A stretch of 23,142 bases of DNA from JAHDDH01 sp963922775 (GCA_963922775.1 CAWUJG010000015.1:1-23142); one strand, 5' to 3'. Positions 7,098 to 15,653 are shown, numbered from the stretch's first letter. Notes: generated by a model not told the origin, from the letters alone. Numbers and translations: made by a program.

Positions 7098-7712
7098 ATG
7101 TTAATGAAAATAGATAAAAATATATGGTATAATTTTACAACAATTACCTTACAAAAATCTATATCTTTCTGTAATATTATTTTATCTGTACAAGAAAAGG
7201 CTTTTTATAAAAAAATTAATCATAAACAAAAAAAAATAGAATGGCTTGCAGCGCGCTATTTACTACAAAAATTGTTTAACAAGTTAAATCTTACTTATTA
7301 TGGCTTAAATAAAAGTAATTCAGGAGCTCCTTATGCACTTTTTCATGATATCGGGATAAGTATATCACATTCTTATCCTTTTGTAATAGTAATGGTTAAT
7401 ACTAGCGGAAAGATAGGTACAGATATACAGGTTTTGAATACTAAGTTGATATCCATTCAAACCCGGTATTTACAGAAAAAAGAGCTTGTCTTTATGAAGG
7501 ATAATTTATTTAAATTAACATTAGCATGGAGTGCTAAGGAGGCGATATATAAATTATATACTAAAAAAATATCTTTGCGCGATGATATTCTAGTCATGCC
7601 TTTTTTTTTACAAAAAAAAGGGATAATAACGTGTATAATACATAATCAACTGCGCTTAAATGTATATTATATTATAACTGATGTTTATATTTGGTGCTAT
7701 TGTTGTAATTAA
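7098..7712 (+). CDS. 4'-phosphopantetheinyl transferase superfamily protein (Sfp type)
   Basis: The enzyme moves the phosphopantetheine arm of CoA onto carrier proteins such as acyl carrier protein. The 204-residue protein has the pseudodimeric Sfp layout: ISISHS (87-92), the metal-binding GTDIQ (107-111, D109) and WSAKEAIYK (144-152, E148). The second acidic residue of the usual G-I-D-I-E motif is Gln111, a position that also varies in other family members. Two starts are possible, ATG at 7098 and ATG at 7104. No biosynthetic gene cluster is nearby, so the natural substrate is probably the fatty-acid ACP rather than a secondary-metabolite synthase; that is inference. nadD begins only 4 bases after the stop, which points to co-transcription. 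Confidence 0.85.
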   Translation: MLMKIDKNIWYNFTTITLQKSISFCNIILSVQEKAFYKKINHKQKKIEWLAARYLLQKLFNKLNLTYYGLNKSNSGAPYALFHDIGISISHSYPFVIVMVNTSGKIGTDIQVLNTKLISIQTRYLQKKELVFMKDNLFKLTLAWSAKEAIYKLYTKKISLRDDILVMPFFLQKKGIITCIIHNQLRLNVYYIITDVYIWCYCCN

Positions 7713-7716
7713 TTAA

Positions 7717-8304
7717 ATGACTTATATGTATATTGGCTTATTTTTTGGTTCTTTTAATCCTATTCATTTTGGACATTTAATGATAGCACAAAATATACTA
7801 GAAAAAAAACTGGTAAAAAAAATTTGGTTTATTACTTCTCCTCAAAGTCCATCAAAAAATAAGGATTCCTTGGTATCTATATACCATAGAATGAATATGG
7901 TACGTTTAGCTATTGCTAAAAAAAAAAACATGTTTATTTCTACCATTGAATTGAATATGCCTCAACCTAATATTACTGCACAAACCCTTTTAAAATTAGC
8001 AAAAAAATATCCAAATAATACTTTTCGTATTATTCTTGGAGAAGATAACCTTATGAGTTTACCTTCTTGGGAAAATTTTACTTTTATTTTAAATAATTTT
8101 GCTCCAATTGTTTATCCTAGAATACATTCTATTGAATATAATAGAAAACAGTATTCTACTATAACATTTTTAGAAAAATCATTATACATCCCTATTTCAG
8201 CTACTATAATTCGCCATTACGTGCATCATGGAAAAAATATAGGTTATTTTGTTCCTAATTGTGTAGAAAAGTATATAAAAAAAAATTGTCTTTGGAAAAA
8301 ATAA
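7717..8304 (+). CDS. nadD: Nicotinate-nucleotide adenylyltransferase NadD
   Basis: NadD transfers AMP from ATP to nicotinate mononucleotide to make deamido-NAD in NAD synthesis. The 195-residue protein carries the nucleotidyltransferase signature GSFNPIHFGH (11-20), a SPSKNK-type loop, the LGEDNL segment and the ISATIIR motif (160-166). This set is diagnostic for NadD rather than for CoaD. The start is ATG at 7717; ATG at 7726 would also keep the whole first strand. It directly follows the PPTase gene. In many Bacteroidota nadD sits beside gmk and yicC, which is not the case here. The gene converges on birA with a 39-base gap. Confidence 0.94.
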   Translation: MTYMYIGLFFGSFNPIHFGHLMIAQNILEKKLVKKIWFITSPQSPSKNKDSLVSIYHRMNMVRLAIAKKKNMFISTIELNMPQPNITAQTLLKLAKKYPNNTFRIILGEDNLMSLPSWENFTFILNNFAPIVYPRIHSIEYNRKQYSTITFLEKSLYIPISATIIRHYVHHGKNIGYFVPNCVEKYIKKNCLWKK

Positions 8305-8324
8305 ACATATTAAAATCCAAATTC

Positions 8325-8348
8325 TATAATATATATATAGATATTATA
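8325..8348. terminator. A/T-only inverted repeat between convergent nadD and birA
   Basis: TATAATAT (8325-8332) and ATATTATA (8341-8348) form an 8-bp stem with an 8-base loop in the 39-base gap between the two converging genes; the right arm runs into the birA stop. There are no G:C pairs, so it is thermodynamically weak. Its position suggests a shared transcription end. Confidence 0.3.
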
Positions 8349-9108
8349 TCCACTTTATTGTTTTAGGTGTATAATAATGTATACTTTTGTCATGTATATG
8401 CTGTACTATAAGCAATCCTAATGCTGTTATACCTATTATTTTTCCCTGTATTATACTATTTTTCTTAAAAAAAGATACTTTCTGTTGATATTTATACATA
8501 TTTTGTATATATTTTTTTTTCAAAATTGTATTACAGGTTAAATTTTTATGATAATAATGTTCAAAACATAATAATAATTCATTCAACAGATGGTAAAGTG
8601 AAAAGAAACCATAACATATATCTTGTAAATAAGTAGTACAATAGCTTTTATCTACATGTGCATTTACATTGATGCCAACACCAATAACAGATTTTTTAAC
8701 CATTGAACCATAAATATAGTTTTCTACTAATATTCCTGCTAATTTTTTATTCTGATAAAATATATCATTAGGCCATTTAATTTTTAGATTATTGGTTTTT
8801 ATATATAGTTTTAAACATTTATGTATAGCCAAGCATATCATTATATTTAAATCAAAATATTTTTGTGTTGTTAAACTATGTGGATAAAGTAAAAAAGAAA
8901 ATGTTAAATGTTGAAAAGGTTTGCTATACCACTTATTTTTTTGTTGACCCCTTCCATTTATTTGATAATTTGTGGTTGCTAACATGCCTTCATTATCTTG
9001 TTTATGCCTAATTTTATGGTGTATTATATCTTGTGTAGAAAAACAAGTATGTGTATATAGTACGTTTTTTCCTAAAAATTTTGTATTATCATGTAAAAAA
9101 TTTAACAT
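8344..9108 (-). CDS. birA: Biotin--[acetyl-CoA-carboxylase] ligase (monofunctional BirA)
   Basis: The enzyme activates biotin to biotinyl-AMP and attaches it to the biotin carrier domain of carboxylases. The 254-residue protein has the biotin-loop motif GRGQQKNKW (52-60), KWPNDI (111-116) and KLAGILVE with the catalytic-site lysine K122, then a GVGINVN segment. The small C-terminal SH3-like domain follows. There is no N-terminal winged helix, so it cannot act as a DNA-binding repressor like enterobacterial BirA. The biotin loop is GRGQQ rather than the common GRGRx; the key glycines and R53 are kept. The start is ATG at 9108, divergent from ftsH across 50 bases, so both promoters must be packed there or overlap neighbouring coding sequence. 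Confidence 0.93.
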   Translation of the reverse strand: MLNFLHDNTKFLGKNVLYTHTCFSTQDIIHHKIRHKQDNEGMLATTNYQINGRGQQKNKWYSKPFQHLTFSFLLYPHSLTTQKYFDLNIMICLAIHKCLKLYIKTNNLKIKWPNDIFYQNKKLAGILVENYIYGSMVKKSVIGVGINVNAHVDKSYCTTYLQDICYGFFSLYHLLNELLLCFEHYYHKNLTCNTILKKKYIQNMYKYQQKVSFFKKNSIIQGKIIGITALGLLIVQHIHDKSIHYYTPKTIKWI

Positions 9109-9158
9109 ACGGTCTATATTGATAACTATATTTATACTTTAACTTCTTAATATACATA

Positions 9159-11093
9159 ATGAATAAGCTAAAAAAAAAATCTAAAAATTCAAGAAAACAG
9201 CAAATATTATTTTTAACTGTTCTATTTATAACTATTCTGAGTTTTTTTTACAAGAATAATTTTACCAACCTGGTTCAAATATCTGAAAAAAGATTTGAAA
9301 AAATGATGAGAGATAGTGAAGTAGAAAAAATAACGCTTGTTACTAACAAAAAAATAGTAAAAATTAGACTTAATCAGGAAGCTTTAGCAAAAGAACATTA
9401 CAAAAAAGAGCTACAATCTAGAGGGAAAAAAAAAAAATATCACTATGCATTTAAAGTACCTGCTGCTGTAGTTTTTAATAAAAATTATAAACTCTTAGAA
9501 TCTCAATTATCTCCTAGCCAAAAAATTGGGTATTTTACTGAAGAAGAAATAGATTATACTGATTTTTTTGCTAACTGGGGTTTTTTTATTTTGTTTGTTT
9601 TGGGATTTTGGATGCTTTCTAGAAGAATGTCTTCTGGAGGATCTGCAGGAGGTATTTTTAATATAGGTAAATCAAAAGCAATACTTTTTGATGAACAAAA
9701 CCAAGTAAACGTAAAATTTGAAGATGTAGCAGGCATGAAAGAGGCTAAAGAAGAAGTCCAAGAAATAGTAGATTTTTTAAAATATCCTGAAAAATATGCT
9801 GATATGGGTGGATATATACCTACAGGTATACTTTTAGTTGGAGAACCAGGCACAGGAAAAACTTTGTTGGCTAAGGCTGTAGCAGGAGAGTCTAATGTAC
9901 CTTTTTTCTATCTTTCTGGTTCTGATTTTATAGAAATGTTCGTAGGAGTAGGATCTTCTCGTGTACGAGATCTTTTTAAGCGGGCTAAAGAAAAAGCTCC
10001 ATGCATTATTTTTATAGATGAAATTGATTCTATAGGTAAATCCAGAGGTAATACTACATTTGAAGGAGGAAATGAAGAAAGAGACAATACACTTAATTCA
10101 CTTTTAGTAGAAATGGATGGATTTACTCCAACCACAGGTATTATTATATTAGCTGCTACCAATAGGCCAGAAACATTAGATAGTGCTTTATTAAGACCTG
10201 GAAGATTTGATAGGCAAGTATCTATTGATAAACCTAACATTGTAGAAAGAGAAGAGTTATTTAAAATATATGTTGGAAAAAGAAATAAAGTACATGTAAA
10301 TGTTAAAGAAGAAATTTTAGCTCAGCAAACACCTGGATTTACAGGAGCAGAAATTGCCAATGTATGTAATGAAGCTGCTTTAATTGCAGCACGTAAAAAT
10401 AAAAATAACATTGAAATGGAAGACTTTCAAGATGCTATAGATAGAGAGATAGGCGGCTTAGAAAAAAAGACTAAAATAATATCAAAAAAAGAACGTAAAA
10501 TAGTAGCTTATCACGAAGCAGGACACGCTGTAGCAGGATGGTTTCTTGAAAATGCCAATCCTATAGTTAAGGTAAGCATTATACCAAGAGGCATTGCAGC
10601 TTTAGGCTATGCACAGTACTTACCCAAAGAGCAATTTTTATATCAGAAAGAACAACTGCTTGATGAGATGGGCATGGCTTTAGGTGGAAGAGCAGCAGAA
10701 GAAATTATTTTTGGAAAAATATCTACAGGTGCCCTGAGCGATTTAGAAAAAGTAACGCAAATTGCTTATAATATGATAGGTGTGTATGGTATGAGTGAAG
10801 CTATAGGCAATATTTCTTTTTATAATAGCAAAAAAAATTATAGTTTTACCAAGCCATATTCAGAAGATACAGCAAAAATGATTGATGAAGAAGTAAAAAA
10901 AGTAGTATCTTCCATATACAATAGAACTAAAAAATTGCTTTTAGAAAAAAAAAAAGAATTAGAAGAATTAGCACAAGCCCTTTTACAAAAAGAGGTATTA
11001 TTTAAGTCAGATGTAGAAAATTTAATAGGCAAAAGAAATTTTGAAGAAGAAGAAAGTAATTTAAATAGTACAGATAAGAGAGTAGATAAATAA
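9159..11093 (+). CDS. ftsH: ATP-dependent zinc metalloprotease FtsH
   Basis: FtsH is a membrane-anchored AAA+ protease that degrades misassembled membrane proteins and some short-lived cytoplasmic ones. The 644-residue protein has membrane segments at about 17-37 and 138-158 with a periplasmic domain between them. The AAA module shows Walker A GEPGTGKT (228-235), Walker B FIDEID (285-290) and the second region of homology ending in LLRPGRFDR. The peptidase carries the zinc motif HEAGH (H452, H456) and D528 in LSDLEK. Walker A has Glu229 where most FtsH proteins have Pro; the catalytic Lys234 and Thr235 are intact. An 11-A run at 9426-9436 falls in the periplasmic part. The C-terminus is acidic and coiled. 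The gene is probably transcribed alone from the 50-base birA/ftsH gap. Confidence 0.97.
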   Translation: MNKLKKKSKNSRKQQILFLTVLFITILSFFYKNNFTNLVQISEKRFEKMMRDSEVEKITLVTNKKIVKIRLNQEALAKEHYKKELQSRGKKKKYHYAFKVPAAVVFNKNYKLLESQLSPSQKIGYFTEEEIDYTDFFANWGFFILFVLGFWMLSRRMSSGGSAGGIFNIGKSKAILFDEQNQVNVKFEDVAGMKEAKEEVQEIVDFLKYPEKYADMGGYIPTGILLVGEPGTGKTLLAKAVAGESNVPFFYLSGSDFIEMFVGVGSSRVRDLFKRAKEKAPCIIFIDEIDSIGKSRGNTTFEGGNEERDNTLNSLLVEMDGFTPTTGIIILAATNRPETLDSALLRPGRFDRQVSIDKPNIVEREELFKIYVGKRNKVHVNVKEEILAQQTPGFTGAEIANVCNEAALIAARKNKNNIEMEDFQDAIDREIGGLEKKTKIISKKERKIVAYHEAGHAVAGWFLENANPIVKVSIIPRGIAALGYAQYLPKEQFLYQKEQLLDEMGMALGGRAAEEIIFGKISTGALSDLEKVTQIAYNMIGVYGMSEAIGNISFYNSKKNYSFTKPYSEDTAKMIDEEVKKVVSSIYNRTKKLLLEKKKELEELAQALLQKEVLFKSDVENLIGKRNFEEEESNLNSTDKRVDK

Positions 11094-11105
11094 AACTATC
11101 TACTC
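11080..11105. terminator. Shared bidirectional hairpin between ftsH and aroA
   Basis: A perfect 9-bp inverted repeat, GAGTAGATA (11080-11088) and TATCTACTC (11097-11105), encloses an 8-base loop. The ftsH stop (11091-11093) is in the loop and the aroA stop (complement of 11104-11106) overlaps the right arm. Its placement exactly between two converging genes fits a bidirectional terminator, although the flanking T-runs are poor on both strands. Confidence 0.6.
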
Positions 11106-12345
11106 ATTCTTGTTGTAAACCATGCACTTCTCTCCAAAATTTTGGATAAGATTTTTCTACTACAGTAGGTTTATTGATGGTGATATTTCCTAACATCATA
11201 AGAGGAGCAAAAGCCATGGCTATCCTATGGTCTTTATAAGTGTTTATAATAATAGTCTCTTTATTCCAGATTTTTGAGCTACTCTTCAATTGCCAAATCC
11301 CTTTTGTGATCTCTTGTAATGTTGTACCTATTTTAGCAAGTTCATTTTGCATAACTTGTATTCTATTACTTTCTTTTATTTTTAAATTTTCTATACCTTT
11401 TATGGTAATATCCATTTTTTTAGCTGCCCAAAGTACCATAAACGTAGGAGCTAAGTCAGGATGATGCTGAAAATTAATTGTACTATAGCCTTGTTGAGCT
11501 GGTATTTTTTTTATTAGCACATAATCTTCATTAAAAGTAGTTTGTACACCTAAAGGATACATCCACTGGGCTATAATTTTATCTCCTTGTAAAGAATTTT
11601 TTTTGAGCCTAAGCAATTTTATGTAGCTTTTAGGATCAGGATGCAGTGCTAAAAAACTATACCAATAGCTTGCACTAGTCCAATCAGCCTCTACAGTATA
11701 AGATTGTGGTGGTTTATAATGTTGAGATTTTATTGTAATTTTATCATATTTTTTGTGAATTTTTATGCCAAATTTTTTCATTATGACCATAGTCATATGT
11801 ATATAAGGATAGCTTTTTATTGGAGGAGTAAGTTGTATAGTTAAACCTTGTGGTAATGCAGGAGCAATTATGAGCAAAGCAGAGATATATTGGCTGCTCT
11901 GATGTGCAGATACTGTAATTTTATTTTTTATTTTTTTATTCTTTTTACCTAAAATATGTATAGGAGGATATCCACATAAAGATAAATATTGTATGTTATA
12001 GCCTATAGTTTGTAGGGAGTTTACAAGTATTTTTATAGGTCTTTTGTACATATCTTGTGTGCCTATCAAAATTTTTTTTTGTTGGGTTACACAGAAAAAT
12101 GCTGTGAGAAAACGCATGGCTGTTCCAGCATCTTTCACATTAATAATTGTATTTTTACACTTTAAAGCACGTATCATAATTTTTGTATCAGCTGCTGTAG
12201 ATAAATGCTGAATATTTATGTCTTTTGTGCAAAGAGCTTGTATCATTGCAACTCTGTTACTTTCACTTTTTGATGCAGGTAAGTTAATAGCAGCTTTTAA
12301 AATATTTTTTTTATTTTTTAGCTTAAGATTTATATATTTATCCAT
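11104..12345 (-). CDS. aroA: 3-phosphoshikimate 1-carboxyvinyltransferase (EPSP synthase)
   Basis: AroA condenses shikimate-3-phosphate with phosphoenolpyruvate, the sixth step of the shikimate pathway to chorismate and aromatic compounds. The 413-residue protein has the substrate motif PASKSESNR (23-31, with K26, S27 and R31), DAGTAMRFL, a SSQYISALLI segment, DWTSASYW, HHPDLAPTF, KESNR and YKDHRIAMAFAPL. These cover both lobes of the fold and all main phosphate- and PEP-binding stretches, so the enzyme looks functional. It is a few residues shorter than the usual 425-430. No other shikimate gene is in the window. It stands alone on the minus strand between ftsH and the MBL lipoprotein gene. 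MurA, its relative, is excluded by the lack of its catalytic Cys loop and by the SKS/KDHR pattern. Confidence 0.93.
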   Translation of the reverse strand: MDKYINLKLKNKKNILKAAINLPASKSESNRVAMIQALCTKDINIQHLSTAADTKIMIRALKCKNTIINVKDAGTAMRFLTAFFCVTQQKKILIGTQDMYKRPIKILVNSLQTIGYNIQYLSLCGYPPIHILGKKNKKIKNKITVSAHQSSQYISALLIIAPALPQGLTIQLTPPIKSYPYIHMTMVIMKKFGIKIHKKYDKITIKSQHYKPPQSYTVEADWTSASYWYSFLALHPDPKSYIKLLRLKKNSLQGDKIIAQWMYPLGVQTTFNEDYVLIKKIPAQQGYSTINFQHHPDLAPTFMVLWAAKKMDITIKGIENLKIKESNRIQVMQNELAKIGTTLQEITKGIWQLKSSSKIWNKETIIINTYKDHRIAMAFAPLMMLGNITINKPTVVEKSYPKFWREVHGLQQE

Positions 12346-12518
12346 AAAATTTCTAAATTCAGCTATAATGTAATTTACAATATTCTAATAAAAATAAAAT
12401 ACCTAAATTGAAAAAAATAATATGGAAAAGAATTTTTATACTATTTTTTACTATATTTGATAATTATTTATTTTCATATAATGAAAGAAATTATAAATCT
12501 GTATTTGTAATAAATATT

Positions 12519-14333
12519 ATGAAAAAAAATATTTTTATAACCATCATCTGCTTACTTATTACCGTAAGCTGTAAAAAGGAATTTCATCAAAAAAAAATTT
12601 CTAAACAAGATTCCCTTCACCTTACTATGGATCCATCTCCTAGTATTCCAGAATGTAATGAAGATTATGGAAAAGAATATTTTTACATTTTTGATGTAGG
12701 CCAAGGTAATATGCAAATGGCTTTATATCCAAGATTTGCTGTGATTTATGATGGAGGCTCTAAAACTAGTGTAATGCCTGAAAAAATAAAAAGATTACAG
12801 GATATAAATAATAGAATTATATATACAAGTACAAGTTCTCAAGAAAAAAACACATTTGAAAATCAAAAGGAAAAAAAAAGAACTTCAGCAGGTACAGAAG
12901 GGTCTCCTCAAAAATTTACTATTTATAATAAAAATGAAAATTTTCAAAATTTTCAATCCTTTTGTTCTGATAAAGTGAAAGATATTCTTGAAAAAAAACA
13001 TACTTCTAACTATTATTTATTTGTTTTTTTATCCCATCCTGATGAAGACCATATTAGTTTTTGGACAAAACCAGAAAATATTGTACCAAATAAATTAATG
13101 GAAAATACCTATGTTTTTTTGTGTGGAGATTGGATAAACCATTCTACAAAAACAACAATAAATGTTGTAAAGGCTTTAATGAAAAAAAATATTAAATTTC
13201 GTTTTCCGTTTTTACCTGATTTAGAAAAACATGAACTTCGAAATAGCTATATTGATGATGATATAAAATTAGAATATAAATTGAATATAAAAAAAAATAA
13301 TCTAGATATTTTTTCAGGCAATATCAATGAAGCATTTGATAAATTTTTTTTAAAAGATAATCTTTTTTTAAAAAATTTAGAAAAAATAAAAGACTTTGAA
13401 AAAGTTTACATCCTTGGCCTAAATTATAAAGACAATGAACATAATGTTAATGCCCATAGCCCTATACTCTCTTTTGATGTAGGTGATCATCGTTTTATTA
13501 CTACTGGTGATGCTACTCCTCTTGCAATATTTACATATATGTCTAATTTCCGTAATAAAGCTATGGCACATCAATGTAAAAAAGTAAATACTGGTTTGGG
13601 TATATCTTTTTCTCAAAATTCTCAAAAAAAATATAATCCACATAATAATTCTGTGTTGGTATTACCCCATCATGGAGATGCAAAATATTATAATAAATAT
13701 GTAGATCAACAACTCCGATCCGTAGTAGGTGATATTAAAGGTTATGTAATTTCATCAGGGTTTTCTAAACAGTATTATCATCCAAGTTATACATTATATG
13801 AACAACTTTGTGGTATATTAGATGAAAAAAGTACTGAAAAAATTGAAAACATTTTTACATTAAAAACAAAAGATGATTTAGGAACTGATAACATTGGTAT
13901 GTGGAGAAAAGAAGAATTTGATGATAGTAAAGAAGAGATAGTAAAAAATTGTTACGTTATCAATACAAAATATCCTATATATAATACTAATGTTTTAGGT
14001 GATATTATGTTTAATGGCAATGAGCATAATATTAAAACATCATTTTCGAATCATTGTAAAATAAATGATAAAGAAAAAATAATCGATATTCATAAAAGTT
14101 TAGAATCTAAAAAAATTATGTGTGAAAAAAATGTACATAAAAATGATATTTGTATTCAAAAAAATCAAATATTTGCTGTATTAGGAGGAAAGCACTATTT
14201 AATATATGATCAAGAAAATATTACTAATTTTGATAAAATGCGTGATGAAGAAGTAGAAGAAGAAATAGAACAAAAATTAAGCCAAAAAATGGTAGAAAAA
14301 GAAAAAGATTTAAGTTTAAATGAAAAAAGATAA
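12519..14333 (+). CDS. Predicted lipoprotein with ComEC-like metallo-beta-lactamase-fold hydrolase domain
   Basis: The function is not known. The start chosen is the ATG at 12519 (604 residues), because it opens a lipoprotein signal with a K-rich start, a hydrophobic stretch and Cys18 in a TVSC context; a TTG at 12408 would add 37 residues ahead of it. The body follows the soluble domain of ComEC/Rec2: DVGQGN (59-64), YDGGS (77-81), SHPDEDH (172-178, metal ligands H173, D177, H178), TGD (329-331), PHHGD (383-387), ISSG (411-414) and HPSY from H421. All expected ligands are present, so it is probably an active metal-dependent hydrolase, perhaps a phosphodiesterase or nuclease. The ComEC channel and OB domain are missing, and there are insertions between the core motifs. 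About 180 C-terminal residues have no recognised domain and end in a charged coil. atpB starts 13 bases downstream. Confidence 0.75.
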   Translation: MKKNIFITIICLLITVSCKKEFHQKKISKQDSLHLTMDPSPSIPECNEDYGKEYFYIFDVGQGNMQMALYPRFAVIYDGGSKTSVMPEKIKRLQDINNRIIYTSTSSQEKNTFENQKEKKRTSAGTEGSPQKFTIYNKNENFQNFQSFCSDKVKDILEKKHTSNYYLFVFLSHPDEDHISFWTKPENIVPNKLMENTYVFLCGDWINHSTKTTINVVKALMKKNIKFRFPFLPDLEKHELRNSYIDDDIKLEYKLNIKKNNLDIFSGNINEAFDKFFLKDNLFLKNLEKIKDFEKVYILGLNYKDNEHNVNAHSPILSFDVGDHRFITTGDATPLAIFTYMSNFRNKAMAHQCKKVNTGLGISFSQNSQKKYNPHNNSVLVLPHHGDAKYYNKYVDQQLRSVVGDIKGYVISSGFSKQYYHPSYTLYEQLCGILDEKSTEKIENIFTLKTKDDLGTDNIGMWRKEEFDDSKEEIVKNCYVINTKYPIYNTNVLGDIMFNGNEHNIKTSFSNHCKINDKEKIIDIHKSLESKKIMCEKNVHKNDICIQKNQIFAVLGGKHYLIYDQENITNFDKMRDEEVEEEIEQKLSQKMVEKEKDLSLNEKR

Positions 14334-14346
14334 AATGTAATTATTA

Positions 14347-15345
14347 ATGTCAATTTTCAAAAAAATATTATTACTCCTTATCATCCCTTTCTTTTCCTTT
14401 GGAAAATCAGCTAAAGAAAAAAATGATGTAGATTTTATTATGCATCACATAGGCGATGCTCATGAATGGCATCTGGCTACTATAGGTAAAACACATATTA
14501 CAATTCCCTTGCCTATTATTATTTATTCTCCAGATCGGGGTATAGAATGTTTTTTATCTAGTAATTTTTTGAATAAAAACCATGAAAGAATTATTTACCA
14601 AGGTTATAAAATTAATGAAAATGAAAAAATTATTCCTATAGACACAAATCGTACTATTTATGATTTTTCAATCACTAAAAATATAGCAGCTATGCTAATA
14701 AGTATGATTGTGCTACTGGCTATAGCATTAACAGCTGCTCGCCAATACAGTAAAAAATCAACTAAAACACCTAAAGGTATAGCTTTATTTTTAGAAATAA
14801 TGATTTGCTATGTACGTGATGAAATTGCTATTCCAAATATTGGTAAAGCAAAATATAAAAAATTTATGCCTTATCTGCTTACTGTTTTTTTTTTTATTTG
14901 GCTCAATAATCTTTTAGGTCTATTGCCAGGATCTGCTAATGTTACAGGAAATATTTCTATTACACTTGTTTTAGCTACTTTTACATTTTTTATTACATCT
15001 CTTAATGGTAATAAACATTATTGGAGTCATATTATCAATCCACCTGGTACACCTCAATGGCTTTTACCTATCATGATTCCTATTGAAATTATAGGCCTTT
15101 TTGTAAAACCTTTTTCTCTCATGATTCGTCTTTTTGCTAATATTACAGCTGGCCATATTATTTTACTTACTATTATCGCCTTGATATTTATTTTTAAAAA
15201 TGTTTTATTTGGTGCTATTAGTGTTCCTTTTGGTACATTTATGTTTTTATTGAAATTAATCGTAGCTTTTTTACAAGCTTATGTTTTTACTCTTCTGTCT
15301 GCTATTTATTTTGGTACTGCTACAGCAAGTAGTCATCAAGATTGA
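14347..15345 (+). CDS. atpB: F-type ATP synthase subunit a
   Basis: Subunit a forms the proton half-channels against the c-ring in the inner membrane. The 332-residue protein is longer than the E. coli form because of an N-terminal signal-like segment (about 1-20) and a roughly 90-residue extracytoplasmic stretch, as is usual in Bacteroidota. The first core membrane helix begins near residue 112. The functional helix carries the essential arginine R261 in an SLMIRLFANITAGH segment. A FIWLNNLLGLLPG segment and the C-terminal LQAYVFTLLSAIYFG helix are intact. It opens the atpB-E-F-H-A-G cluster, 13 bases after the MBL lipoprotein gene and 43 bases before atpE. Confidence 0.95.
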   Translation: MSIFKKILLLLIIPFFSFGKSAKEKNDVDFIMHHIGDAHEWHLATIGKTHITIPLPIIIYSPDRGIECFLSSNFLNKNHERIIYQGYKINENEKIIPIDTNRTIYDFSITKNIAAMLISMIVLLAIALTAARQYSKKSTKTPKGIALFLEIMICYVRDEIAIPNIGKAKYKKFMPYLLTVFFFIWLNNLLGLLPGSANVTGNISITLVLATFTFFITSLNGNKHYWSHIINPPGTPQWLLPIMIPIEIIGLFVKPFSLMIRLFANITAGHIILLTIIALIFIFKNVLFGAISVPFGTFMFLLKLIVAFLQAYVFTLLSAIYFGTATASSHQD

Positions 15346-15388
15346 ATAAAAAAGTAGATAGATTTTTTTAATCTTAAATTTATATATT

Positions 15389-15625
15389 ATGGTAACTTTA
15401 TTAACTACAGGATTATCGCTTTTAGGCGCAGGTATAGGTGCAGGAATTGTAGCATTAGGTGCTGGTATTGGTATAGGATATATAGGTAGTGCTGCTTTAA
15501 AATCTATAGCAAGACAGCCCAGCGAAGCTAGTAAAATTCAAACAGCAATGATTATTGCTGCTGCTCTTATTGAAGGTGTTGCTCTTTTTGGCGTTCTTAT
15601 TTGTCTTTTAATTGCTACAAAATAG
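15389..15625 (+). CDS. atpE: F-type ATP synthase subunit c
   Basis: This is the c-ring monomer that carries protons through the membrane. The 78-residue hairpin has a glycine-rich first helix, the polar loop ARQPSE and the ion-binding E62 in an AALIEGVALFG segment. The residues around E62, and the Gly-rich helix 1 at the position where Na+-type rings have Gln, point to a proton-type rather than sodium-type ring. It sits between atpB and atpF, with 28 bases to atpF. Confidence 0.96.
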   Translation: MVTLLTTGLSLLGAGIGAGIVALGAGIGIGYIGSAALKSIARQPSEASKIQTAMIIAAALIEGVALFGVLICLLIATK

Positions 15626-15653
15626 CTGTTTATCCTGAATTTATATAAGGATT

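Noticed and set aside
7416..7430. Gln111 instead of Glu in the PPTase GTDIQ motif, possibly an inactive enzyme.
   Set aside because: Asp109 and the WSAKEA motif remain, and the residue two after the Asp varies among active family members, so inactivity cannot be claimed.
9271..9290. A GGTTCAAAT segment resembling a tRNA T-loop.
   Set aside because: It lies inside the ftsH coding region with no acceptor stem or other arms; no tRNA gene was found anywhere in the window.
9840..9863. FtsH Walker A has Glu229 (GEPGTGKT) instead of the common Pro, possibly an inactive ATPase.
   Set aside because: The catalytic Lys and Thr, Walker B, arginine-finger region and zinc site are all intact, and the second Walker A position tolerates variation.
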